Shown here: one piece after another, positions 1 through 12,000 of the stretch
Layout of the letters: each line of letters begins with the position of its first letter
Position numbering within the stretch: position 1 is the stretch's first letter
Assembly: GCA_905182995.1 (NCBI GenBank)
Contig: CAJJDP010000033.1
Location: 393,952 to 457,951, forward strand
Direction of reading: 5' to 3'
Origin: Paramecium octaurelia
Taxonomy: Eukaryota > Ciliophora > Oligohymenophorea > Peniculida > Parameciidae
Length of the DNA: 64,000 bases
Notes under the pieces: generated by a model
The model's database searches: none
Seen by the model: the letters and a program-made list of their open reading frames with translations, nothing else
What the model was told of the DNA's origin: nothing
Program-made: the position numbers and the translations under genes

Positions 1-897
1 ATATATAGGATAAAATTTAAAAGACCTTTTGTAAGAAGAATTTTAAAAACTAATAAAATTTCAATATAATTATTACTATGCTAAATAGATAACAGGTAAA
101 TTTCAATTATAAAAGTGATAACAGGGATATTAGTACATATTAACATATATAAATAAATATTATAGTATACTTAAATTTTGATGAATCAAACCAGATTTAT
201 TCTTTTTCAAAATATAACTTGTGCTTAATTGTGAAAATAATAATAATTTTAGAAGCTACAAATCAATAAGTTTAGAGAAGAGTTATTGAATTATTATCTT
301 AACTAAAATGAGGTTATCTGATATTAAATTATTCCTTATTCAATTTAGATATAATCTTCAAAATTATAATTAAGATAAATATAATCATAGGCAATATAAT
401 TAGATATGATATGATTTATAAAGATTATTTCCTAATCATTTGAATCATAAAATAGAACTTATTTCACAATCACGCACATTATTTAAAATATTAATTCTAA
501 CAAAAATGTTTAATTTATACTTTAATATTTATTTAAAAATAAAATCCATCTCATTTTATCTCCAAATGCAGTTTAATTATTTACTTGAATAGTTTCACTA
601 TTATTTACAATCTAATTCTTATAAAGATCTTACTTATTTTTGTAATTACAAATAATTAAATGATATAATAAAAAATGAACACAGTTACTTCATTTTTGAG
701 ACCCCTTTTAAAAGAATCTTAGATAATTGTCGTTCTTATTTATATATATCAATAAATTATAATCTAATATTAAATTAAAAAACATCTAAGAATACAATAA
801 AAGTAATTAAATATGATAAAATCAAATTTGGTTTTGTATTTGGATGATCTTGTTTAGTTTTTCTTCTTCTAATTATTATATTAATATTAATTAATCT
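1..897. other. AT-rich stretch without a defensible gene
   Basis: About 0.9 kb of very AT-rich DNA at the window edge. A short open stretch starts with ATG at 181 and could splice through a 22-nt intron-like segment, but it meets TGA soon after and shows no protein-like composition. It may hold UTRs or the end of a gene outside the window. Nothing firmer can be supported. Confidence 0.4.
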
Positions 898-1234
898 TCA
901 TTTTGAACCTAATCTCTAATTTTTTAGATTCTTAAGTTGAAATATGCAACAATTTTTTAAATTTGTTTAGCTTCTTAATCCACTTGCAGGCTATTTCTTC
1001 TTTAAGCAATTCTAGTATTAATTGAGTCTGTCTATTTATTAATTTATTCTTTTATGAATTGTGATTGCTATTGGTGATTAAGTTCTTATTATTTAATAAA
1101 GGATTTCACTTATTCCCTTTCCAACTATAAGGAATTATATAATTAATTCTGCTTATTTTCTTTTCTTTATTGATGGTATGATTAACTGTATTAATACATT
1201 TTATTTAATAAATAATTTTTATCAAATTAACCAT
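898..1234 (-). CDS. Small hypothetical protein, about 104 aa
   Basis: A minus-strand reading frame becomes continuous if a 22-nt intron at 1165-1186 (GT...AAG) is removed, giving 105 codons and a TGA at 898-900. The product is basic, with a hydrophobic stretch near residues 20-40 and a polar C-terminal half; no family is recognised. Without the intron the first ATG frame meets TGA after about 45 codons, so the gene rests on that splice and on composition. It lies about 100 bp downstream of another small minus-strand gene. It could also be a decayed fragment. Confidence 0.4.
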
Positions 1235-1336
1235 TCTATTCAAAGTGCATAAATTTTCATGTTAAGAAATGAGTTACATTCAATAATTAATGCTTCAAAA
1301 GAAATAATAATAAAATGTTATAATTCATGATGAATT

Positions 1337-1603
1337 TCAAGTTTTATCTTGAAATTTGCTTGCTTTTTCGTGCATTCCTTCTAAAATGGAATTAAGCTTT
1401 GCGCCAATCTAATTGTATTTAACTTCTGCTTACTTAATTAGTTGATTCAATTAAAATTTAGAATGAAGAATCAAGATCCTTTAAACTTTGACTCAGCTCA
1501 GGATCGAATTAAGCAGATACTTCCTGCCCAGTTTTCAATTCATTTGGATCATCTTGAATTTGAACATAAAATTACTTTTTTTATTTGATTCTGAATTGCC
1601 CAT
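1337..1603 (-). CDS. Small MGNS-start coiled-coil protein, 72 aa
   Basis: Three exons (introns 1553-1575, ending AAG, and 1409-1433, ending TAG) give 73 codons ending in TGA. The product begins MGNSES, which fits the N-myristoylation consensus (Gly2 and Ser6), followed by an acidic/polar amphipathic helix of about 50 residues. Known: proteins with this start are often anchored to membranes by myristate. Inferred: a small membrane-tethered coiled-coil protein. No family is recognised. It lies 92 bp downstream of the zinc-finger gene on the same strand. The first splice uses an AAG acceptor, which recurs in this window. Start choice: the first ATG in frame. Confidence 0.6.
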
Positions 1604-1695
1604 TTGTCACAAGAATTAAAAAGTAAAAATATTAATTTATGAGAGGAAACATATGATTGATGCTTCTAATAAATATTTGAAAATGAAAACTAAAC

Positions 1696-2742
1696 TCATT
1701 GTTGAAATATTTGCTGATTCTTGTTCGAATAATTGAGATTATTATTTAATTTCTTAGGATCCAAATATTCAAAAGGATTGTCAAGACATTATTTAATAAA
1801 TATATCCCAATTTTCTGATCTGATCTATTTTTACTCTGCTTATCGCCACAATAAGGACACGGGGATTTTTTAAGCAGGACTATTTGATGGATATCCCAAT
1901 TTTAAATTCAATACCTTAGAATAAAAACAACGTTATGCAAAGGTTTTTGAATTGTCATGCTCTTATTTTTTATCAGGAGATTACTCACTAATATTGGTTA
2001 ACAAGATATCTCCTTTTTTTAATTAAGATATCAATCCCTACTATTAATTTCCACTTTCTGATGAGAATCTAGTCATGATCGTCATTCTATTCTCAGAACT
2101 TTAACCTTAACTAAGTCTATGCCCTGAAAATACAATTTCTGACTGTTCAACTTAGTTAGGAAATAAATTATATAAATTGACATTACTGGGAGTTTATATT
2201 GAACCTGACGATACCTTAGATAGTTTTGAATTAAATGCAGTACTAGTTTAAGGATAAAAGTTTTATTAAGATTGAGATGGTCTGATCACTTTAGAGTTTA
2301 ATGAATTTTAAATGATTGATATTCTTTGTATGACGAGAGAGTGTAATCTTTCTAAATATAATGATAAGTTCAATGATTGAATAGGTTCTTTACTCATTGT
2401 AGTAAGTTCCTATTCAAATTGTATCAATGATGCTTCTTCTACACACCCTATACTATTAATTTATGTAACCAGTTCACAAATTCTACACAATCTTTAAGAG
2501 TGTTCTGGATATTTATTTTATAATATTTTTTCCAATTTTTTCAATTTGAAATCATTTTCTTCAAAGTAGTAGGAAGAGACAGCAAATTTGAGTACTTTAT
2601 TGGAAACCTAAGTACACATTTACGCATGAAGATCTATTCGATCAACATTAATGAATTCTTCACAATTAACACAGAGAGCGAGAATACTGCTCTTTTCCTT
2701 AGTCCTTGGAGGAATTGTCTAACTCTTTTTAAATTTCTACAT
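1696..2742 (-). CDS. C2HC zinc-finger protein with Ser/Gln-rich tail, 348 aa
   Basis: A single open frame of 349 codons without introns. Near residues 23-42 it carries C-x2-C-x11-H-x3-C, a C2HC zinc-finger pattern like the small metal-binding fingers common in ciliate regulatory and cytoskeletal proteins. The next 60 residues are helical, and the rest is rich in Ser, Gln and Asn with little predicted order. No enzyme motif was found. The opposite strand also shows a long frame here, but it is broken by TGA codons and is pyrimidine-rich, so the minus strand is the coding one. The 5' end lies very close to the divergent ankyrin gene. Confidence 0.75.
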
Positions 2743-2753
2743 TAATTATAATA

Positions 2754-3897
2754 ATGAATGAATTATATTAAAATAAATGTTATTTGCGAATACTCAGTGA
2801 ATTCAGGTATTGAAATTTAATATACAGGGAACTCAAATTGCCTCCAAAAGTAACAAATTTAAAAAAGGACTGCCAGCAAACAACTTAAATAATAGATTTA
2901 TTAAGAAAACCTACAAGTCATCGTAAAATGTTGAGTGAACATTGTCCAAAAGTACCTCAACTTAAAATAGAATATACTTATAGTAAAAACAATTCGCCCA
3001 GATTCCGTATTAATAAGAATATCTCGCCTACAAATACTGCTAGAAGTTCTAGACCTACTACTCATAAAACCATAAGGGCCTATCTTACTTAAACGAAAGT
3101 CGGAAAGTTTAAAACTTTACCGCAGATCCAATAATCTCAATAGGCAATTGAAGAACCTCCCTAATTGGAAATATCTTCATGTTAACAACCTAGTGCTTTG
3201 TAGTCTCCCAAAGAAACTGTTATATCGGAATTTCAATCTCCTCGTATTATGTAACGTTTCGACTTCGATCATTAATTTGTGAAAGCAAAGATTGAACCGC
3301 CGAAACGTTCAAAAAAATAATTGAGAATGATTCTTTTGAGAGCAATCAATAAACTTAAAGCGATGAATATCGACCCATAATATATGATTGAGAATAAAGT
3401 ATTCTCTAAAAAACCTTATTAACGAAAAATGTCAAACGAATTTATTCATGCAGTAAAGTTGAATTAAATGGATAGAGTTATTGAATTGTTAGAATATAAC
3501 AGATATCTTGTATTTGATTTCGATTTCTACAACATGACTGCCTTGCATTGGGCTTGCAAGAAAGGATTGGTGGAGATGGTTGAATTACTAATAAAGAATC
3601 ACGCAGACGTAGATGCAGTAGACATATTACATCGAACTCCTCTTTATTTGGCAATACAGGGCAATCACCTTGTCATTGTAGAAGTATGAATTTCGTCTAT
3701 GCTTCCCTTTAGACTTTACTTAAGAACAAAGCTTACCCTTGGTCAACTTACTACACAGATTTGGCTGAAGTCGTGCAAGACAATAGAAAAGTGTAGAAGC
3801 TTTTGACTCTAGTAAGAAGAGTAAGAATTTCAAATTACTTTAGATTGACATCATTAATACTTGGGGTGATAAGAAGGTTGAAGAAGATTGTATTTGA
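2754..3897 (+). CDS. Ankyrin-repeat protein, about 353 aa
   Basis: Four exons; introns at 2807-2827, 3684-3712 and 3812-3843 keep the frame to TGA at 3895. The N-terminal 210 residues are basic and Ser/Pro-rich. The C-terminal part carries two to three ankyrin repeats, visible as the core TALHWACKKG followed by a hydrophobic helix, and HRTPLYLAIQGN in the next repeat. Ankyrin repeats usually mediate protein binding, so this is probably an adaptor. The start is uncertain. ATG 2754 leaves only 11 bp to the divergent zinc-finger gene; ATG 2777 with a 31-nt GTG intron also fits, and ATG 2928 would drop about 50 residues of coding-like sequence. Confidence 0.75.
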
Positions 3898-3963
3898 ATA
3901 TAGCTTGATAATTATATTTTCTTTATTGTTAAAGCAATCAACTTAATTATTTTACTTTATTAA

Positions 3964-4937
3964 ATGGATTAGCAAGATTAAGACTCATTATTGGAAATCT
4001 CTGATTCTGATCGACTAACCAGCATGCTCCTCTCCAACAATTTAACTGACATCTTTTTGAATGATTATTATAGCAAATTTAAGAATAGCTAAAACATCCT
4101 TGAGCCATCAATGACCATGTCAAGAGTATCTCAATTGGATAAAATGTCAGAAGACAATTCTAATGTTACGCATATGAAAGTGGTTCATGCATCAGAAAGA
4201 CTTGTGATTGAAATGTAAAAAAATTAAGTATGTCAGTCTAATTTATATAGTTATTAGAGAATAAGTTGTTTTAATAGGCAAAATTGATTTAAGATTTATA
4301 GGAATAAATAGACTCAAAGGAATTGCAACTACAAGAAAGTATTTAATTGTGTGAGCAACTTTAATCACAAGTAGAAAAATCAGAAAAAATAAACAAATAA
4401 AAATCCAAAGAAATATCAGAACTTAAATTTGTTATCAAGTATTTAACTATCTATTCTAGCTCCCTTTCTAAAAGATTGAATTTCACCAATCTAAAACAAG
4501 AAACACTTCAATCCTCAATGGAGTGCCTCTCTTTTCGACCCTCATCACAACCAAGAGGAAAGAAGACACATAATAATCATCATTCATATTCATCATCTAG
4601 AGCATATTTCCAAAAGATTCTCACAGAAGACACACCAAACATTTCAAACGACAAAATTGTTAAGGATAAAGTCTTGTCCTTTTTGAATACTAAACTTAAG
4701 GATACAAAATAAACTGAAAAAAATGATATCAAAAAAGAAAAGTATTATAGATCATAATCCAATTTTTGGTCCAGTCTGACTACATCTCCAAATCCAAGTA
4801 AAAGCAATCATACATAAAACAGTATTTCAGTTGGTAAATCACAATTATCTGATAAGAAAATTGAAAATACTCTCACTCTATTAAAAGCTATTAAGATATA
4901 ATGCAATCAATTTTAGAACCACAAAAAACTATACTGA
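3964..4937 (+). CDS. Coiled-coil protein, 309 aa
   Basis: Three exons (introns 4228-4250 and 4439-4459) give 310 codons ending in TGA at 4935. Residues about 85-160 form a long Glu/Gln/Lys-rich coiled coil with regular leucines; the flanks are Ser/Asn-rich, with a His-rich patch near residue 185. There is no signal peptide, membrane segment or known domain. The gene lies 66 bp after the ankyrin gene on the same strand, with its own start. The product is probably structural or cytoskeletal, but this is inferred from coiled-coil content only. Confidence 0.7.
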
Positions 4938-5021
4938 TACTTATAGATATTTGTATTTAAATTTAATAATTAATTTTCCACTTCTCTACTAAATATAAAA
5001 TATTTATTTATTTCATTAATT

Positions 5022-5903
5022 ATGGGTAATGATGGTGGCAGTTTTGCTGAAAGAGCAGAGTTGGTTAAATTAAAAAAACCAGAAAAAAGGGTTGAGAGTC
5101 TATTGGTTGCAAAAGTAAAATCCTATTGTAATTATAGTAAAGAGCTTAATTTTGTTCCTTGACAAAAGAAAGATTGAGAAAACCCATTGCCTGTTGTAGG
5201 ATTGGATATCTATACAACTATGATTCCTTACTTAAGGCCTTCATGGACAAGAAAATTCCTTAAGAGTTTAAGCATTTATAAAATGTAAATTTTCAAACTT
5301 ATTTCAGCTTAAAAAAATCAAAAAACTCAATATTACAGAAAATCCAGATCAAAATAATGAATTCCCTTTCGTTTGTCCCATTAGTTAAAAATCATTAAAT
5401 GGAAAAGAAAAGTATGTATTTATTTTAAATAGATTCTAAGCATTATGGACTTGTGGTTGTGTTTTTTATGAAAAATTGATAAAAGATCTTAAGATCAAAG
5501 AGTTAAAATGCCCAATTTGCACTAAGCCCTACACAGAGAAAGACATAGTTCAGTAATCGAAACAATTTATTATTATTGTAGATTATGTCCAACTAATGAA
5601 GAAGCAGAGATTAAAAAGGCATAGTTATATAAAGAAATTGAATTGAAAGAGAAATAAAAGGAAGATCAAAAAAAATAGTTGAAAGTCTCCGATACAGTTG
5701 ATAATCTAGAATAATAATAAAAAAAAAAAGTATGCACAGAAGAACAGAAATTCAAGGGATAAACTATGGAGAACAATAAACTCTAAAATCACACTTAAGA
5801 TCTAAAACATAATGAAAGTAAATATATATTATTACCTAAGTTTACTAATCCTTATTTCATCAATAACACAAACTAGAAGATAATCTATTTACTCGAAATG
5901 TGA
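5022..5903 (+). CDS. RTF2: RTF2-family replication termination protein, 261 aa
   Basis: The protein opens with MGNDGGSFAERAELVK, the hallmark N-terminus of the Rtf2 family. After four introns (5115-5137, 5285-5307, 5412-5432, 5553-5581) it shows the two degenerate RING/U-box-like parts: one around CCRIGYLYNYDSLLKAF, the other CPIS...TCGCVF...CPIC. Known: Rtf2 proteins act at stalled replication forks and were also linked to splicing in fission yeast; they resemble RING E3 ligases but lack several zinc ligands. The length is close to other family members (about 250-310 aa). The tail is Lys/Gln-rich. The 3' end faces the minus-strand anoctamin fusion gene, 100 bp away. Confidence 0.9.
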
Positions 5904-6003
5904 GATTCGGAAATAGATGATTTTATGATTTATAATTTACAAAATATATTCTTAGTTGTTCATGTGTTAATCAAATTTATTATATCTTAAATACATTATA
6001 CAT

Positions 6004-9000
6004 TCAAATATGATTATTAAGTAATTGATTGATTTGTTACCGATATTGATTGTTTTCATCTAGATATATAAAATGGTGAGAGGCCTAAATTAGTAATAAT
6101 ATCTTACACTCAAATAGCTTTGTGCAGAAATATAATTAAGAGATGGAAATAATCTAGTTATTTCTCTGAAGATATCTTCAACGGAAGAACTTTCATCAGA
6201 AAATAGAAAACTATCACAAAAGTTTTAATTTAGTTTTATTACATCTTTTACATTTTTAAAAAAAGTTTAAATATCTCTACTCCTTTTATAAATATCTAAC
6301 CAATAAGTTAATGTTTTATTTTCCTATATTAACAACAGGCTTATCGTCTTAATCTAACTAACATCAAAAAAACTTTTCATTCTGAGTTCTTTAACAATCT
6401 AAATTTACAATTCCTACTACTTTTTTCGAAATTACACTCTTGATAAAAGTAAGTACCCTATCTGAGGATGACAGGCTTTTCCATAAATTTCAATAGTATG
6501 TTCTTCTGCCAAATCCACATTGGCTAAGGCTTAAGTGAAATTAAGTTAATTTAAATGGCATTCAGCTAAGATCAAATAGATGTTGATATAAAATATATGA
6601 TTTATTATTTTTTGTTACTAGGAAAGGATTTAAAAAAACTCTAAACTTTTTTCTGCAGATAATTGAATTAAGAATAACACTTCCTCTTTCGCTGGTTTTT
6701 TAGCAAACTTTTAGTAAACTATTTGTTTGAATGTTAACTTTGCTAATTACTAATTATAAGCTATAACTTCCTATTAAGTATGTTAATGTCTAAAAGACTG
6801 GTAGCAATTTATTAAAAGTTTCCTTTCTCTTATGGTTTCTTTTGCTTCATTCATAATTTGTTGATCGTATTGAACTATTGATTATTTTTCTAAACTCATG
6901 TTCTCTAAGAATATTAGAGATAGCAGTTTATACAGATATGCTATTTAATAATAGTTCTTTATTTTATCCAATAAATTTAGTACTTAGAAAAAAGAGAACT
7001 TAAATTAGTTAATATTAGTCAGAATTTCAATATGATTCAAAAGGATTTCAGAGATAAATTCATCATCAATTAAATGACAATAATATACATCATTTGATTA
7101 TTAATAAATCTAAGTTTTGCGTACTTAATCTTTTGGGAGAAAATTCGATAAAATCTCTTGAAATTTAGACAGTCTTTTGCTATGCTTAATCTAAAAGTCT
7201 CCCCCTAAAGTTATTTACTTACTATTTTCATAAGCATAAAAAAATTGAAGTACTTAGTAGGAATATTGCAAAGCAACATGATATTCTTTTTAATTTAAAT
7301 AAATTCGAATCAGAATGTGCTTATTAATGGCTGCTATTAGTGTATTATTATCATCCTAAATTTATGAGTGAATACTTAATATGAAGTCTTGTGCTTTTTC
7401 TTGTTTTATAATACCCAAAGAAACTTTAATGTATATTAAAAAGTTCTCATATAATTACTTCAAGTGCGTTAATTCTCTATTATTTTCAATTTAATTTAAA
7501 TTATCTTCGAAATATTCAACGACTTCATAATAATTTTATATATAAAAGAAATGATGTATGAGATGTCTTGTATAAATATTTATGTCATCATAAAATATAA
7601 CACTGTGAGATCTTTAGTATAGTGCATCATAGGGAGCAATGAAATTTAAATCTATTTTCTTGTTTGGAATATATAATGCCATAATGTTTAAATCATTCTC
7701 AAAGTTTTCATGCATTTATGCAAACAAACCTGATTTTGTTGAGATGGATTTCTAACAAAATTATATCAAAAATTCCATTTGATCATATTACTATGACTAA
7801 AGCAATATTTGTAATATCATTAATATAATAATGGAGGGTTGGATGTTAATAGCCTATTCTCTCAATATTATATTCATTGTTTGGACTAAATCTTAATTTT
7901 GATGGATTTTTAAAAGCAAATAGGAATACAAAATTTAAAATAATTATGATTTTTTTAGATTTACATCAATTAGAAGGAGTGCATCTTCTAATAGAATTTA
8001 TTAAATTTTCATCAAAATATCTCTATTGTCCTTTTATAGATTTAATATACTCACTGCATTTCTTGCTATTTCCCTTAAAGAGTTCTCATTGTTTTCTAAA
8101 TTCTCTATATTTTTTGGAGAAAATGCAAAAAATATGCTTTAAATGTGATACAATCTGAATTGCAACAAACCATTGCTATGAAACCATGAATCAAAAGGAA
8201 TTGTAAGTGAATGATGAAGACTTTGCAATTATGCTATATATGAATTACTATATATATCTCTATCTGTTTGGTCTACCTAATACCTTAATTGAGAGATCCT
8301 ATAATTCAATGGAAAATAACAATCCAAATGCAAAATCTATTAAATAATTCTTATTAGATAAAGCTAAACTTTTAAGTCTTTTGGGCTAATTTTTAATTCT
8401 TCATGCAATATCTATTTATTATGTATATTTTAATTAAGATTACTATAAGTCATGACTTATTTCCACATATACTAAAAGTCAGTAGACAATATGTATTCTG
8501 ATTAATAGGAATATGTTTATTCTATCCATTTTTATAGTTTTACACACTCGAATTTACCGATTTCACATTCTTATTCATTTCGAATATATTATATAGGTAT
8601 TTCATCGAATGTAATGCTTTTAAGGTAACTGCAAAAATACTCAAAGGTAGGTGAATTCTCAATTCCCATTAATAAGAAACTTTTCGCTTTTCTTTCATAA
8701 ATATCATTTTCAGAGTCATGCCATATCTCTATTTATAGAAAATAGTAATAAAGTAGTTGATGAAAATAAGTTGGATCATCTTGACAAAACTAACTCATAG
8801 AAAAATTGATTTGAAATGTGAAGGCGTCTATTTTATTTTCTTTAGGAGACATTTAATTATAATTATAAAGATCAGGACTTAAGTCTTTTAATTCCTTGGT
8901 TAATTCCAATTAATTTTTAGATCTAATTAATTCCATCTAAATTTCAATGCAATCATCTATTTTTTTAGCTGCAATTGGCATTTCCATTTTAAAATAATGT

Positions 9001-12000
9001 GCTAAACAAATGAGTGCATTAAATTAATTTTAAAACCTACGAATAGTTTTACGAAATTGAAATAAGTTTTCAATAAGTTTTTTATTTAATCTTAATTGAT
9101 TAATAAGTTGAATTCTTTCAAGATGTTTTAATTTGATTACATTTCCAGCCTAATTCTTAGTGATTCCAAATAATGCTTGAGCTTCTTATTTTGTTATCTA
9201 TTCTAAGTTGATATTAATTTACAATTAAATTAGAACCAGATCTAGATTCTTAATTAGGTCTCCTAAACAATTCTAAATTAAATCAAATTACTAATTCAAT
9301 AGATTTCCATGTTTAACATTTTCCTAATTATTGTTGATGTTGTATGTAGAATGATTATAACGTCTAACCCTAACTTGCATTTAAATACAAAATTTAATAT
9401 AAAAAACCATAGTGACTTAAATTATTTCTTCCATGTCATGATGATCAATAGTATATTTCATGAAATTGTTATTCACATATCCTTGAAAGGCTTCTAAAGC
9501 ATTATTTCCACATTTATAGATTTGTCTATGCAATACCTATTCAAATTAGTGTATGTAAAGTAATCCTTTTTCATACTACTTCATCCTCAATGAGAAGTTC
9601 CCTCTATGCAGAGTCAACTGTAAGTATTCAGAGAAATCACACTGTTGATTTTCAATTATTTCTTATCTCTCTACAATGAAACTCTCTTCGAACTTCTCTT
9701 AATACTTTACAAATGATAAAAGTTCACTTATATTGCTACTCCCATTGAGCATTTTAACTATTACATCATAGAGATCATGCTTCTCCATATCACCTAATGA
9801 ATTTAATGAATTCTTAGATGATGTCAAGGTAATCATAGAGATAAGCACTTTGGCTAAACAAAATAAATCGTTATCTGCTTCTGGTTTAACTGCACTTCCT
9901 AAATAATAACCCCGGTTGTCTAACAGATAATTTTTAGTTGAAATATCACCATGTTATTCTCTAAGTAGTAAGAGTAAGCTATCGTAAAAGAATGACAATA
10001 TTTCATCTTAACTGTAATGTATATGATATTTTTTTCTATATTTAATTACATTCTCTAATGTAGTAATTGGAGATTACTCATAGACGATTACGCAATATCC
10101 TTTGACATAGAAATCATCAATCTTATCAATGTGATTAGATAATCTAGTATAACACTCACCCTAAATATAACTAATACCTCTATCATTATTGATCGACTGC
10201 AAGTACTTTAGTTTTTATCCATGTTTCAATTATAGAAATTATATTAACTACGGTTATTTCTTTTCATTTATATTAGCTAGCCACATTGTGTCATTTAATT
10301 GTTTTACAAAGTTGATTTCAGGCATAGCAAACATTTCCTCCTCGAAATATTCCATCATTACAGATTACAATATTAATTTTTGAGTGTCAAATACATAAGT
10401 ATCTCTAACCTTTTCTATTACATCTTTAAAAGTACTTGACTTTTTATAGGATGCAGAATAATACTTTAGATTAGTGTATCCTGCTGATAATGGAATCATT
10501 TTAACATTACTAAAATACTCAAAATTATTACTTTTAAGAATATTATTGACTAAAATTGATAATATTTAGTAAAGAAACCTCCTTGAATTCAAAACCTTTA
10601 TTATTTTTTTCAAAATGTTAAAAGTTTGTTTCTTCCCCTGGAAATTACTTGGCCAATAATCTTTTTTAAAAGACATTAACTAAAATTTTTGAATTCAACC
10701 TAATAGTAGTCTTTCTGAATCGATTGAACCATACAGCTTTCTTAATTTTTATGAATATAAATTTCTATGCATTTAACCATTTGTGTTTATTGTAATATTT
10801 TCTCATCTTCTCATAGATTCCTTCCAACTCTAGAATATCATGTTCTTCTTTAGAATCTTTTAATTTTGTAATTTTTTTTCTATAAAACTTTTAAATAAAC
10901 AACTTTGCTTGAGTTTTTTATGTCTGTAAACTTCTTTATATAATATTATATCTTAGGATGTCAAAGTTCTTTATAAACTATTTTTTTCTTGGGATATAGT
11001 AATTCCTTTAAATTATTCTTAGATCAGTCCATGATTTGTGATAAGTAAGCAATAGGTTAACTTTATGAAACACTCTTTAAATATTCTCTTCATTTTTAGC
11101 TTTCTTCTTTTTTGGAATCATAAATTTTTCGTAAAAACTAGAAGATCTTACAAAGATAGGAGTTTTTCTCTCTCTTACTTTCAACTTCGGCTTTGAGACC
11201 GTATTGTCTTCATCAATGAGAATTGGCTCTTCCATATCATCCTATCTTATATAGTATTTATCTAAATCACTATCAGAACTCATCGTTTCAAATTCTTCTG
11301 TTTGTTCTTAGAGTTTGGAACCATAAAATTTATAGATTGGCATTCTTTTCAGGTTTTAATTATCCACAAAATTAATAGTTTTATTCTTCTTTTTGAATTT
11401 CTCAAGTGTCGACTTTACTAGGTATTTTTATCGTAAATTTAATTTCTATAAATAGGAAGGCGTTTCTGAATACCATACTTAGTATACAAAATTCATGGTG
11501 TAACTGAGGAGCATAAATGAAACGAATACAAATATTTAGCTTTTGTCCTAAAAAACAAGAGAATTCGATAATCCATAACTTGTTATTATTACACTAGAGA
11601 ATATTATATATTAAAGAATGTTATTCCAAACTTTAACAAAGCAATCTATTTATGGCCAAGGTCTTTGATAATAATAGAGATATTGTGCCTTATCTGCATA
11701 AATCTAAACTACAAACAAGAGCCATTGCATAAAGTACGTGATTGGATAGATGTATGCGAAATATGTTAAAATAGTCAGTTCCACCATATTTTACTATAAG
11801 TTCTCTTCTATACAATTAAAGTATTGATCTTTTATATTAGAGGGCTTCTTAGATTAAACTTCAATGTACTCGTTGATATCATGCTATTGGAATTTATAAA
11901 TAAACAAAGGTTATCTTCTTAAGGAATAAAAATTAAATAGAAAAACACACAATTTTTCAACGCTCTTTATTATTATATAAGTAAGAAAGTAATATCCAAT

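Noticed and set aside
948..2762. Long plus-strand frame with a few TGA codons that looks like a decaying membrane-protein pseudogene
   Set aside because: It is antisense to three minus-strand genes whose frames have no TGA. With TGA as the only stop, antisense frames stay open for long stretches, and the pyrimidine-rich plus strand argues against coding.
6640..8808. Long plus-strand frame with hydrophobic segments and scattered TGA codons
   Set aside because: It is the antisense shadow of the 2918-codon anoctamin-pseudokinase frame, which is uninterrupted on the minus strand.
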